From CAMLIZ01 sp040758375 (GTDB lineage Bacteria > Pseudomonadota > Gammaproteobacteria > Burkholderiales > Burkholderiaceae_C), in NCBI GenBank assembly GCA_040758375.1, contig JBFLWE010000004.1, positions 1-64,000 of the forward strand: a stretch of 64,000 nt of DNA. The letters run 5' to 3'. Shown here piece by piece: positions 35,994 to 45,478 of the stretch. The notes below the pieces were generated by a model, which saw only the letters and a list, made by a program, of their open reading frames with translations, was not told the DNA's origin and did not search any database. Positions within the stretch are counted from its first letter, which is position 1. Every line of letters begins with the position of its first letter. The position numbers and the translations under genes were made by a program.

Positions 35994-37265
35994 ATGGCCC
36001 AGTCGGAACCCAGCGTTGTCAAGCAGCACCTGATCGACCCCGAGATCTGCATCCGCTGCAACACCTGCGAAGCCACCTGCCCGGTGGGGGCGATCACGCA
36101 CGACGACCGCAACTACGTGGTCAAGGCCGACGTCTGCCAGGCCTGCATGGCCTGCGTGCCGCCGTGTCCCACCGGCGCCATCGACAACTGGCGCAGCATG
36201 CCTGCGGCGCGCGCTTATCCGATCGAGGAACAACTGCGCTGGGACGTGCTGCCCGCCGAGCTGACGCCCGAGCAACTGGCCGCCGACGGCGTGGCGGCGG
36301 TGTCGGCCCAGGAGGCGCTGGTGGCCGCAGCCGCGCCCGCGGCGCTGCCCGGCGACGAAACGCCGTTCGACGCCGCCAGCTGGGGCAGCAGCGTGCCGCC
36401 GTGGTCGGCCGCGCATGCCTACACCAGGCTCTACGGGCCGAAGGCTCCCACCACCGCCACCGTGACCGGCAACTTCAACTGCACCGAAGCGGGCTTCGCC
36501 AACGAGACCCACCACATCGTGCTCGACTTCGGCGCGATGCCGTTCCCGGTGCTCGAAGGCCAGTCGATCGGCATCATCGCGCCCGGTGCCGACGCACAGG
36601 GCCGGCCGCACGTGGCACGCCAGTATTCGGTGGCCAGCCCGCGCAACGGCGAGCGGCCGGGCTACAACAACGTGTCGCTGACGGTCAAGCGCGTCACGCA
36701 AGACCACCAGGGCAGGCCGGTGCGAGGCGTGTGCTCGAACTACCTGTGCGACCTGCAGGTGGGCGACACGGTGCAGGTGATCGGGCCGTTCGGCGCCAGC
36801 TTCCTGATGCCCAACCATCCGCGCTCGAACATCGTGATGGTCTGCACCGGCACCGGCAGTGCGCCGATGCGCGCGATGACCGAGTGGCGCCGCCGTCTGC
36901 GCAGAAGCGGCAAGTTCGAAGGCGGCAAGCTGATGCTGTTCTTCGGCGCGCGCACGCCGCAGGAGCTGCCTTACTTCGGCCCGCTGCAAAGCCTGCCCAA
37001 GGACTTCATCGACATCAACCTGGCCTTCTCGCGCGTGCCGGGCGCGCCCCGGCGCTATGTGCAGGACCTGATGCGCGAGCGCGCCGCCGACCTGGGCGCG
37101 CTGCTGCAGGACCACGAGACCTGCGTCTATGTCTGCGGCCTGAAGAGCATGGAAGAAGGCGTGCTGCTGGCGCTGCGCGACGTGGCCGAGTCGGCCGGCC
37201 TGGCCTGGCCCGAGCTGGGCGCCGCGCTCAGGCGCGAGGGCCGGCTGCACCTGGAGACGTATTGA
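35994..37265 (+). CDS. boxA: Benzoyl-CoA 2,3-epoxidase, reductase subunit
   Basis: NADPH-dependent flavoprotein reductase of 423 residues that feeds electrons to BoxB. The N-terminal part has two [4Fe-4S] ferredoxin motifs, CIRCNTCEATCP and CQACMACVPPCP. The rest is a ferredoxin-NADP reductase module, with RQYSVASPRN binding FAD and CTGTGSAPM binding NADP. The start at 35994 (MAQSEPSVV) fits BoxA; a GGAG lies upstream, just after the hairpin. It is the last box gene in the window. Confidence 0.96.
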   Translation: MAQSEPSVVKQHLIDPEICIRCNTCEATCPVGAITHDDRNYVVKADVCQACMACVPPCPTGAIDNWRSMPAARAYPIEEQLRWDVLPAELTPEQLAADGVAAVSAQEALVAAAAPAALPGDETPFDAASWGSSVPPWSAAHAYTRLYGPKAPTTATVTGNFNCTEAGFANETHHIVLDFGAMPFPVLEGQSIGIIAPGADAQGRPHVARQYSVASPRNGERPGYNNVSLTVKRVTQDHQGRPVRGVCSNYLCDLQVGDTVQVIGPFGASFLMPNHPRSNIVMVCTGTGSAPMRAMTEWRRRLRRSGKFEGGKLMLFFGARTPQELPYFGPLQSLPKDFIDINLAFSRVPGAPRRYVQDLMRERAADLGALLQDHETCVYVCGLKSMEEGVLLALRDVAESAGLAWPELGAALRREGRLHLETY

Positions 37266-37290
37266 ACGGGGCTTGACGCGCCGCATCCGG

Positions 37291-37316
37291 CGGCCGTGCG
37301 CGATTTCACGCGGCCG
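37291..37316 (+). terminator. Inverted repeat downstream of boxA
   Basis: CGGCCGTG (37291-37298) and CGCGGCCG (37309-37316) form an almost perfect stem with a 10-base loop, 26 bases after the boxA stop. No T-run follows, so it would be a weak or rho-assisted end for the box transcript. Confidence 0.35.
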
Positions 37317-37387
37317 TCGTAGTGCCTACAGGCTGCCGTTTCGCGACGGGATACATACGCTTACATTGGCGTGCTCCTGTCCGTCCC

Positions 37388-38635
37388 ATGCCGACGCCAC
37401 CGCCCCCCACACCCGCGACACCCGGCCGCGCGCTCATCCTCGGTGACCACCGCCAGAGCCTGGTGGTGGCGCGCTCGCTGCAGCACGCCGGCTACGAGGT
37501 GACGCTGGGCTCCAGCGAGGCGTTCTCGATGCTGCGCCACTCGCGCCACGTCTCGGCCACGTGGCGCTACCCCTGTCCCATCGCGCAGCCCGATCGCTTC
37601 GATGCGGCGCTGGCCGGTTGGGTGGCGGCCTCGCCGTCGCCGGCACTGCTGTTTCCGGTAGGCGACCTCGAGGTGGCGGCGCTGGCGGCGCGCGAAGCCG
37701 GGCTGCCGCCGCGGGCGCGGGTGGTGATGGCCAACCGCGAGGCGGTGCGGCTGTGTCACGACAAGCCCGCGCTGTACGAGGTGGCGCGCGACGCCGGCCT
37801 GATGGTGGCCGACTACGAGGTGGCCGTGGCTTCGCACGTCGATCTGGCCGTGGCGCGCATCGGGTATCCCTGCGTGGTGAAGCCGGCTTCCTCGGTGGAG
37901 GACGGCGCCCGCTTCAAGGCGCTGGTGCTGCACGGACCGCCGGTACCGCCCTTGAGCGCCGTGCTGCGCGGGCAGGACTGGCTCGCCATCGTGCAACGCA
38001 AGACGGCCGGCGTGCGACACAACTGCCAGTTCGTCGCGCACCGCGGCGTGCTGCTGGCCTACCTGGAACAAAGCGTTCAGCGCACCACGCGCGCCGACGG
38101 CAGCGGCTACGGCGTGCAAGGGCGCTCGGAGCAACCCGACGAACAGCGCCGCCGCGCCTGCGAGCGCCTGCTGGCGGCGCTGGACTATTCCGGCGCGGGT
38201 TGCGTGCAGTTCCTGGTGGACCCGGCGCACGGCGAATCGTGGCTGCTGGAGATCAACCCCCGCCTGGATGCCACCTGCGCCGTCGCGGCGCATTGCGGCT
38301 ACGACCTGCCGCGCCTGGCCGTGCACGAGGCCTTGCACCGGGCAGGGCAGGGCCCGCTGCCGCAGCCGCTGCCGGCCGGCTACCCCGCGGGCCGCCGCGC
38401 GGTGTGGCTCACCGGCGACTTGCGAGCGCTGCTCAACGAGCTGCAGGCGCGCCGCATTGCACCAAAGCAGGCGCCGGGCTGGCTGGCCCGCAGCGTCGTC
38501 GCGTGCCTGCGCGCCGACCTGCACCTGACCTTCTCGTGGCGCGACCCGCAGCCCGCGCTGCGGGCATTGCTGGAGCTGGTGGGGGCGCCGGTGTGGCGGC
38601 GGGTGCGGCGGCTGCTGCCGCGGCGCACCGGCTGA
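37388..38635 (+). CDS. ATP-grasp domain protein, carbamoyl-phosphate-synthase-like
   Basis: Enzyme of 415 residues with an N-terminal Rossmann-like domain (ALILGDHRQSLVVARSL), an ATP-grasp central domain (YPCVVKPASSVEDGARFK) and the metal site WLLEINPRLDATC. ATP-grasp enzymes activate a carboxylate by phosphorylation and join it to an amine or thiol. The substrate is unknown. The start at 37388 is preferred over 37322 because the longer form adds only a basic, low-complexity stretch. It stands alone between boxA and a convergent cyclase. Confidence 0.82.
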   Translation: MPTPPPPTPATPGRALILGDHRQSLVVARSLQHAGYEVTLGSSEAFSMLRHSRHVSATWRYPCPIAQPDRFDAALAGWVAASPSPALLFPVGDLEVAALAAREAGLPPRARVVMANREAVRLCHDKPALYEVARDAGLMVADYEVAVASHVDLAVARIGYPCVVKPASSVEDGARFKALVLHGPPVPPLSAVLRGQDWLAIVQRKTAGVRHNCQFVAHRGVLLAYLEQSVQRTTRADGSGYGVQGRSEQPDEQRRRACERLLAALDYSGAGCVQFLVDPAHGESWLLEINPRLDATCAVAAHCGYDLPRLAVHEALHRAGQGPLPQPLPAGYPAGRRAVWLTGDLRALLNELQARRIAPKQAPGWLARSVVACLRADLHLTFSWRDPQPALRALLELVGAPVWRRVRRLLPRRTG

Positions 38636-38640
38636 GCACT

Positions 38641-40680
38641 TCAGCGCTCGGCCGCGCCGCTGGGGGCGGCGATCAGGCGCAGCGGCGGCCGGCCGGCATG
38701 GCGCACCAGGTCGCGGCCCGCGGCCTTGGCCTCGTAGCAGGCCGCGTCCGCCGCGGCCATCCACTGGGCCGCATCGCTGAATTCGTCGGCCAGTGCGGCC
38801 ACGCCGATGCTCGCGCCCACGCGCAGGCTGCTGCCCTGCCACGGCACGCGCAGCTCGCTCACCGTGCGGCGGATGTCCTCGGCCACGCGGGCGGCCACGT
38901 CGGCCGGGCAGCGCTCGAGCACGACGGCAAACTCGTCGCCGCCCAGGCGCGCCACCAGGTCGCCGCCGCGCACGCAGGCGCCGATGGCATGCGCCACCGC
39001 CCGCAGCACGGCGTCGCCGGCGGCATGCCCGTGCTCGTCGTTCACCGGCTTGAAGCGGTCGAGGTCGAGCATCAGCAAGGCGGCGGGCTTGGCACGCGCC
39101 TGCGCCCCCATGATGCGCTCGAGCCGCTGCTGCAGCACCTGGCGGTTGGCCAGGCCGGTCAGCGCGTCGTGCATCGCCGCCCACTTGAGCTGCTCGCGCG
39201 CGGCCACTTCCTCGCTGATGTCGCTGAGGATCCAGATCGTGCCGGCCGAGGCGTCTTCCCAGTCGACGGGCTGGCCGCGCAGGTGGCCCCAGAAGCAGCT
39301 GCCGTCGCCGCGGATCAGCTGCAGCTCGCCGGAGAAGGCCTTGCGTTCCTGGAACGCGGCGGCCACCTGCGGGCCCAGGCGCTGGTAGTCCTCGTTGGAG
39401 GCGTAGATCACCTGCGCCGGCTGGCCCAGCAACTCGTCTTCGCTGCGGCCGAGGAAGCGGCAGGCCTGCGGGCTCACCAGCTCGAAACGGCGCTCGCGCG
39501 TGAACAGGATGCCCAGCGGGGCGGCCGTCATCACCGATTGCAGCTGCCGCAGGATGCGGTTGTTGTGGCGGTCGAGCTCGCGCCGCTCGCTGCCGACCCG
39601 GCGCAGCACGGCCGCCAGCTCGCCCACTTCGCCCGAGGCGCTGGGCCAGTCGGCCCCGGCATCGAGGTCTTCGTCGAACAGCTTCTCGGCCCGCGCCGTG
39701 AGCAGGCGCAGCGGCAGCAGCAGCCACCACAGCAGCGCGATCAGCAGCACCGCCAGCGCGGCGGCCACCACGATGCTGGTGCGCACCGCATGCGCGCGTG
39801 CGGCCTCCAGCGGCCCCAGCACCTCGGCGCGCGGCTGCAGCCGCCAGAGCAGCCAGCCCGGCGTGGGCAGCCCGGCCACCGCGCCCAGCGTGTGCCCGTC
39901 GTCCAGCGGCGTGCCGGTGGCCTGCACGCGCGCGCCAGCGGCGGCGTGCCGGGCCATGTAGCGGGCGAGGCGGGGCTCGGCGCTGGCCGGCTTGCCCACC
40001 AGGGCAGGGCGCTGCGAGTGCGCCACGATCGCGCCCGCCGCATCAGTGACGACGACCACGGCCGCGCCACCGCTGGCCGCGCCACCCAGGCCCGTGAGCA
40101 GCGGATGCGAATGCAGGCGCACCCCGCCTGCCAGCACGCCCGCCGCCCGGCCGGCATCGAGCACGGGATGCGCGATCACGATCACCGGCTCGGAGCTCAC
40201 GCGACCGAACAACGGCTCGGACACCACCGCCTCGCCGCGGCGCATGGCCTCTTGGAAGTAGGCACGGTCGGCCAGTTGCACGGCAGGGCGCTGGAAGCCC
40301 TTGGCATCGTGCAGCAGCTGCATCTTCCCGTCTGCGCGCGCCACGAACACATTGCTGAACTGCGACAGCAGCAGGGGGCGGCCCTCCAGCCAGGTGGTCA
40401 GACCCTCGACATCGCTCACCAACCCGGGCGGCAGGCTGCGCGCCATCACCACCAGGGAATCGATCTGCAGCCGCACGCGCTGCTCCAGCAGCGCGGCCGT
40501 GCGCTCGGCCTCCGTCACCTCGAGCTGGTAGCGGTGGGCGATGGTGTTGTGTTCGGCGCGCTCGAGCAGCACGTAGCCGGTGGCGCCCACGGCGGCCATC
40601 ACCGCCAGCAAGGCCAGCAGGGCCAGCCGCACCTGCAGCAGCTGCAGCCAGCGCAGGGGGCCATGGCTTCGAATCGGCAT
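38641..40680 (-). CDS. Diguanylate cyclase with periplasmic Cache sensor, HAMP and PAS
   Basis: Membrane-bound enzyme of 679 residues that makes cyclic di-GMP. TM1 lies at about 15-38, a double-Cache-like periplasmic domain at about 40-295, TM2 at about 300-322, then HAMP, PAS (about 390-505) and GGDEF. The active-site motif RLGGDEF is intact. The inhibitory I-site RGGD sits five residues before it, so product inhibition is expected. The ligand is unknown. It is divergent from the universal stress gene. Confidence 0.93.
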   Translation of the reverse strand: MPIRSHGPLRWLQLLQVRLALLALLAVMAAVGATGYVLLERAEHNTIAHRYQLEVTEAERTAALLEQRVRLQIDSLVVMARSLPPGLVSDVEGLTTWLEGRPLLLSQFSNVFVARADGKMQLLHDAKGFQRPAVQLADRAYFQEAMRRGEAVVSEPLFGRVSSEPVIVIAHPVLDAGRAAGVLAGGVRLHSHPLLTGLGGAASGGAAVVVVTDAAGAIVAHSQRPALVGKPASAEPRLARYMARHAAAGARVQATGTPLDDGHTLGAVAGLPTPGWLLWRLQPRAEVLGPLEAARAHAVRTSIVVAAALAVLLIALLWWLLLPLRLLTARAEKLFDEDLDAGADWPSASGEVGELAAVLRRVGSERRELDRHNNRILRQLQSVMTAAPLGILFTRERRFELVSPQACRFLGRSEDELLGQPAQVIYASNEDYQRLGPQVAAAFQERKAFSGELQLIRGDGSCFWGHLRGQPVDWEDASAGTIWILSDISEEVAAREQLKWAAMHDALTGLANRQVLQQRLERIMGAQARAKPAALLMLDLDRFKPVNDEHGHAAGDAVLRAVAHAIGACVRGGDLVARLGGDEFAVVLERCPADVAARVAEDIRRTVSELRVPWQGSSLRVGASIGVAALADEFSDAAQWMAAADAACYEAKAAGRDLVRHAGRPPLRLIAAPSGAAER

Positions 40681-40832
40681 GGGCGGTTCGGCAAGACGGG
40701 CAGATACCGTGTTTGTCTCATGCCGCCCGCGCCGGCAAAGCGCGGATCAGGGGCACGGGCCCCCGGTATTTGTCTTCGTCCGGCCGCGCATTGCGTTACC
40801 TTAGGGCTGAACCCGGGGAAAGGTGTACCGAA

Positions 40833-41711
40833 ATGAAGATCCTGTTGCCGGTCGACGGCTCGGAGCCGTCGCTGCATGCGGCGCGCCTGGTGGCCGCCTA
40901 CCGTGGAGATGCCCGCCGGCTGGCGCCGGTGTTGCTGAACGTGCAGCCGCCGCCGCTGACCGTGTGGCCCAACGCGGGCGTTGACCGGGTATCGCTGGAA
41001 GAAGCCCTGTTCGCCGAAGGCGCCAAGTGCCTGGAGCCGGCGCGCTCGATCCTGCGGCAGGCCGGTTTCGAGCCGGAATGCCATGTGCGCCTGGGCCATG
41101 CCGCCGAGACCATCGTGGATGCGACGCGCGAATGGCAGACCGATGCGGTGGTCATGGGCACGCGAGGGCATGGGCCGCTGGGCGGCTTTGCGCTGGGCTC
41201 GGTGGCGCTGCGGGTGGCACCCAGTGCGCGGTGCCCGGTGGCGTTGGTCAAGCCCGACACGCGCCTGCCCGAAAGCCTGGGCCGTCGCCTGCGCGTGGTG
41301 GTGCCGCTCGACGGCTCGCAGGCCGCCACGCAGGCCGCGTTGCGCGTGGTGCAGTGTGCCGGCCCGTTGGGCGTCGAGCAGGTGGACCTGGTGCACTTCC
41401 AGCCCACGCTGACCTTCCTGGAGGCGGTGATGCCGCCGCATGGCGACGTGCTGCAGCACTGGAGCGGGCGCGAGGCGGAGGATGCGGTGGCCAGCGCCCG
41501 GCAGGCGCTGGCCGACGCCGGCATCGCGCACCAGGTGCACAAACTGTCGGGCGAGCCCGCGGCCGGCATCGCGCAGTTTGCGCTGGAGCGGGGTGCCGAC
41601 CTCATCGCGATGGCCACCCGCGGCATCGGCACGATCCGCCACCTGCTCGTGGGCTCGGTGGCGCTGAAGACGGCGCATCTGAGCCACGTGCCGGTGGCGT
41701 TCATGCGCTGA
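40833..41711 (+). CDS. Universal stress protein with two UspA domains
   Basis: Cytoplasmic protein of 292 residues made of two tandem UspA domains (about 1-145 and 150-292). Each begins with a strand-Asp pattern (ILLPVDGSE; VVVPLDGSQ). The ATP-binding-type GTRGHG..GGFALGSV is in the first half, with ATRGIGTIRHLLVGSV in the second. The start at 40833 has GGAAAGG upstream. It is divergent from the Cache-GGDEF gene and may share stress control. Confidence 0.92.
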   Translation: MKILLPVDGSEPSLHAARLVAAYRGDARRLAPVLLNVQPPPLTVWPNAGVDRVSLEEALFAEGAKCLEPARSILRQAGFEPECHVRLGHAAETIVDATREWQTDAVVMGTRGHGPLGGFALGSVALRVAPSARCPVALVKPDTRLPESLGRRLRVVVPLDGSQAATQAALRVVQCAGPLGVEQVDLVHFQPTLTFLEAVMPPHGDVLQHWSGREAEDAVASARQALADAGIAHQVHKLSGEPAAGIAQFALERGADLIAMATRGIGTIRHLLVGSVALKTAHLSHVPVAFMR

Positions 41712-41733
41712 AGCGCCGGCGAGAGCGCCCGCG

Positions 41734-42858
41734 CTACGGTTCGCGGCACACGGCGCGGTTGCGGCCCTGGCGCTTGGCCTCGTACAGCGCCGCGTCCGCG
41801 CGGCCGATGGTGGCGACGATGCCTTCGCCGCGGCGGTACTGCGCAATGCCCACCGACACCGTGACGCGCACCTCGGGCGGCAGCCCCTCGATGCGGGCGG
41901 AAGCCACCGCCGCGCGCAGCCGCTCCACCGGCATGGTGGCGAGCTGGGCCGTGGTGTCCGGCAGCACGATCAGGAACTCCTCCCCGCCGTAGCGGCCCAC
42001 GTGCTCGGTGTCGCGCAGCGTGCTCTGCAAGATGCGGCTGAGCATGCGCAGCACCTGGTCGCCGACCACGTGGCCGTACTGGTCGTTGAAGCGCTTGAAG
42101 TGGTCCACGTCGAGCATGGCGACGCACAGGCTCGCGCCGCTGCGGTCCGCGCGCTTCTGCTCCCTTGTGGCCGTCTCGTGGATCACGCGCCGGTTGTACA
42201 GGCCGGTCAGGTCGTCGTAGGTGGCGATGCGTTCGATCTTCTGCAGCGCACGGCCCAGCTCAGCATTGGTCGAGCGCAGCCGCGAGCGGATGTTGTTGAC
42301 ATAGCCGCCCACCAGCGACATGCCCAGCAGCAGCAGCGCCAGGGTGAGGGCGGGCACCGCCCAGGCCTGCACCGGCGCGGCGCCTGCCGCGGCCGCGGGC
42401 AGCGCGTAGGTCAGCACGAAATAGGCGCTGATGGCCAGCTGCTGGTGGGTCTTGAGCCGGAACGCGCCGAACGCCAGCACCAGCATGTAGAACGGCGGCA
42501 CGAAAGGGCGCATGTCAGGGGCCGCCCAGACCAGGTAGCCGATCACCGCGCCCGAGGTCGCCATCTGCGCCACGGTGAGACCGGGGTCGGTGAAGCGGCG
42601 GTTGAAGCCGGTGGCGAACGACAGGGTGAAGGCCGCCGCCGTCAGTGCGACCAGCACCGCGAACTGGTGGGCCACGCCAAGCGGCATGCGTCCGTCTGCG
42701 GCATGCAGGTAGGCCACGGCCACCACCACGACGGAAGAAGTGACGCCCAGCAGGTGCCCGAACAGCCGTATGCCCTGTGCGCGGTCGGGCGTCAGATGGC
42801 GCTGGGCTGGCGCTTTGGCCGCGTACGTTTGTCGAATCCAGTGAAACAGCCGGTCCAT
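41734..42858 (-). CDS. Membrane diguanylate cyclase (GGEEF)
   Basis: Protein of 374 residues with about six N-terminal transmembrane helices (residues 25-195), a short coiled linker and a GGDEF domain. The active-site motif reads RYGGEEF and should be catalytic. The I-site position reads RDTE rather than RxxD, so product inhibition may be weak or absent. The start at 42858 (MDRLFHW) is preferred over an extension to 42906. Confidence 0.92.
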   Translation of the reverse strand: MDRLFHWIRQTYAAKAPAQRHLTPDRAQGIRLFGHLLGVTSSVVVVAVAYLHAADGRMPLGVAHQFAVLVALTAAAFTLSFATGFNRRFTDPGLTVAQMATSGAVIGYLVWAAPDMRPFVPPFYMLVLAFGAFRLKTHQQLAISAYFVLTYALPAAAAGAAPVQAWAVPALTLALLLLGMSLVGGYVNNIRSRLRSTNAELGRALQKIERIATYDDLTGLYNRRVIHETATREQKRADRSGASLCVAMLDVDHFKRFNDQYGHVVGDQVLRMLSRILQSTLRDTEHVGRYGGEEFLIVLPDTTAQLATMPVERLRAAVASARIEGLPPEVRVTVSVGIAQYRRGEGIVATIGRADAALYEAKRQGRNRAVCREP

Positions 42859-43046
42859 GCAGTTCTCGCCGGGCATTCCTGCGGCGGATGCGGCCGGCCC
42901 GGTCACGGCAGATTCTCACAGCAGCCGCCATGCCCGTCTTTGAGGGATGACCACGGGCATGCGAAGTGCAAGCATGAGGTACTGGCAGCGCTCGAGTTCA
43001 CCCCGGGTGGTGGTGGCCCCCGCGGCCAAGCTACAAGGCATGCACC

Positions 43047-43514
43047 GTGCTCGGTCGCGAGTTCTCTGCACTGTCATTCGCGCTCACGCTGGCGCTGCAC
43101 GCGCTGGTGGTGGCAGCGTTGCTGTGGTTGCCGCCGGCCGTGAAGCTCCCGCCGACGCCGCAGGTGCAGGACGAGCCGATCTTCCTGATCCGCGCCTATG
43201 CCGAGGGCGAACCCGACCCGCCCGAGCGGCGCGCCGGCAATGAAGGCCCCGCGATCACCGAAGACCCCTGCGGAGGCGACTTCTATGTGGGCATCGGCAT
43301 CGTCTCCGGCGGTCTGAGCGGCCTCGTGATCTTCGTTGCCCCCGGCGCCCCGGCCGACCGGGCCGGCATCCGCCATGGCGAGCAGATCCTCAACGCCGAA
43401 ATGCTGGGAGCCAATCGGTACCACGAAGGCACCGAGCTCGAACTGCACGTGGAGAGCACGTCGGGCCACCGCCGCTGGGTGGTGCTGCGGGTCGAGAAGA
43501 TCTGCAATGCCTAG
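43047..43514 (+). CDS. Small membrane-anchored PDZ domain protein
   Basis: Protein of 155 residues with a TonB-like N-terminus: a short cytoplasmic part, one transmembrane helix (about 10-30) and a Pro-rich linker. A PDZ domain follows (GIGIVSGGLSGLVIFVAPGAPADRAGIRHGEQILNA). The start is a GTG at 43047 with only a weak AAGG upstream. PDZ proteins bind peptide termini; a partner protease or transporter is not adjacent. No function is assigned. Confidence 0.75.
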   Translation: MLGREFSALSFALTLALHALVVAALLWLPPAVKLPPTPQVQDEPIFLIRAYAEGEPDPPERRAGNEGPAITEDPCGGDFYVGIGIVSGGLSGLVIFVAPGAPADRAGIRHGEQILNAEMLGANRYHEGTELELHVESTSGHRRWVVLRVEKICNA

Positions 43515-43627
43515 CGGTTGTCATGGCCGGTGTGGCGGGTGGCGCCGCAGCTCTCGTGATCGCGACAATGTGCATTATGTCAAATAACGGAGACCCGCCG
43601 CAGGACAACGCCGCGCTGGCACTCCAC

Positions 43628-45331
43628 TCACTTCTTCGGCAACCACTTCAACAAGGTGGCGGCCAATGCATCCGGCAGCACGGGCTTGGACAGGAAATCG
43701 TCCATCCCGGCCTGCCGGCACCTGTCCCGGTCCTCAGAGAAACCGCTCGCGGTCAAGGCGATGACGGGAACCGTGGCGAAGCCCGGGATGGCCCGGATGC
43801 GCCGCGTCGCCTCCAGGCCGTCCATGCGCGGCATGTGCACGTCCATCACGACCAGGTCGTACGGCTGGCGCTGTGCCTTTTGCACCGCCTCGAGGCCGTC
43901 ATTGGCCAAGTCCACCACCACGCCGGTGCTGCGCGCTTCCTCCGCGGTGATGAGCTGATTGACGGGATCGTCCTCGACCAGCAGCACGCGCAGGCCACGG
44001 CGGTCCCGTGCAGGCACGATCTGCGGCGACTCGCTGCTCATCGCGCGATCGGGCTGCGGCGCCACTCCCTCGGCCTTGTCGAACCATGCGGTGAACCAGA
44101 ACTCGCTGCCGACCTGCGGCGTGCTGCTGGCGCCCGCATCGCCACCCATCAATTGCGCAAGGCGCCTGGTGATGGCCAGGCCCAGCCCGGTGCCGCCGAA
44201 CTTGCGTGTCGTCGAATGGTCGGCTTGTTCGAAAACCGAGAACAGGCGCTCCAGATGCGTCGGGTCGATGCCGATCCCGGTGTCTTCCACCTCGAAGCGC
44301 AGCAACACGCGCTGCGCCGTTTCTTCCGCCAGACGGCAGCGCAGGATGACGCTGCCGCGGTCGGTGAACTTCACGGCATTGTTCGCGTAGTTGAGCAAGG
44401 CCTGCGTCAGCCGCGTGGCGTCGCCGACGACCGCGTACCGCAGGCGCTGCAGGTCCGTGCTGAGCGCCAACCCCTTGGCCGCGGCCATGGGCGAGACCAT
44501 CGCCACCACCTTGGCCAATACGGCGTCCAGCTCGAACGGGGCATCTTCGAGCGTCATCTTGCCGGCGTCGATCTTCGAGATGTCGAGCACGTCGCTGATG
44601 ATGTGCAGCAGGTGGTCCCCGGCTTGCGTGATGCGGTCGATCTGGGCGGCCTGCTTGGGCGTCAGGCCGTCTTTGCGCATCAGGTGCGCCGTCCCCAGGA
44701 TGGCGTTCATCGGCGTGCGGATCTCATGGCTCATGTTGGCCAGGAAGCTGCTCTTCACCCGCGCAAAGCGCTCGGCCTCGGCGCGCGCCTCCTCGACCTC
44801 GGCCACGCGCCGCTGCAAGTCTGCATTGAGTTGCCGCACCTGCCGCTCGGCGCGGAAGCGCTCGACGAGTTCTGCAACGTGCCGGGCCAGCAGGTCCAGC
44901 AGCTTCCGTGCACGCTCGTCGGGCTCGTGGACGGTCCTGAAGTGGGTGGAGAACATGCCCAGGGGCGTGCCCGATCGGCTGACGATCGGCGTCGATTGCA
45001 CGGCCCTCACGCCTGCCCGTCGCTGAACCTCCAGCGCCGGGGTGCCAGCGAAGATGGGGCTGCGCTCGATGTCGCTGACGATCACGCGTTCGGCACGTTG
45101 CAAGGCAGCGCCGCACGCTCCGTGGCCCTTTGCGACGGTGTCCCAATGGTCAAGCCACCACTGCGGGAAGCCGCGCTGCGCGACGATGCGCAGGTGGCCG
45201 GTGGCCGGATCGATCAACTGAACGTTGCCGAAGTCGGCCCCGGTGATCGCGATGGCTGTATCGACGACCTCTTCCAGAGCCAGTTTTTCGCCCGGGTCGG
45301 TCAGCACATGGAGTCTCCCCGTAGGCGTCAT
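43628..45331 (-). CDS. Hybrid sensor histidine kinase (GAF-HisKA-HATPase-REC)
   Basis: Cytoplasmic hybrid kinase of 567 residues. GAF sensor (about 15-165), a coiled linker, HisKA with phospho-acceptor His202 (MSHEIRTPMNA), HATPase with NxxxKF and GGTGLGLAI, and a C-terminal receiver with Asp497 (VVMDVHMPRMDG). No transmembrane segment, so the signal is probably intracellular. A GAAGAGG site precedes the ATG at 45331; a GTG lies two codons earlier. No response-regulator gene is adjacent, so phosphotransfer partners are unknown. Confidence 0.93.
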   Translation of the reverse strand: MTPTGRLHVLTDPGEKLALEEVVDTAIAITGADFGNVQLIDPATGHLRIVAQRGFPQWWLDHWDTVAKGHGACGAALQRAERVIVSDIERSPIFAGTPALEVQRRAGVRAVQSTPIVSRSGTPLGMFSTHFRTVHEPDERARKLLDLLARHVAELVERFRAERQVRQLNADLQRRVAEVEEARAEAERFARVKSSFLANMSHEIRTPMNAILGTAHLMRKDGLTPKQAAQIDRITQAGDHLLHIISDVLDISKIDAGKMTLEDAPFELDAVLAKVVAMVSPMAAAKGLALSTDLQRLRYAVVGDATRLTQALLNYANNAVKFTDRGSVILRCRLAEETAQRVLLRFEVEDTGIGIDPTHLERLFSVFEQADHSTTRKFGGTGLGLAITRRLAQLMGGDAGASSTPQVGSEFWFTAWFDKAEGVAPQPDRAMSSESPQIVPARDRRGLRVLLVEDDPVNQLITAEEARSTGVVVDLANDGLEAVQKAQRQPYDLVVMDVHMPRMDGLEATRRIRAIPGFATVPVIALTASGFSEDRDRCRQAGMDDFLSKPVLPDALAATLLKWLPKK

Positions 45332-45478
45332 CGTCACCTCTTCGAAGGCCCCGATGACGTGACAACCGCTTCAGGAATCGCAGCTTGGCCAGGCCTTATC
45401 GGGCACGGTTCGCACGTTGTCAATGAGATCGGCACGCGCGGCAGCTGGGATCGAGCAGGATTGCGGTTTTGTTCTTCA

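Noticed and set aside
37561..40836. 1091-codon plus-strand open frame across the ATP-grasp and cyclase genes
   Set aside because: It is a shadow of two well-supported genes and shows no recognisable protein motif.
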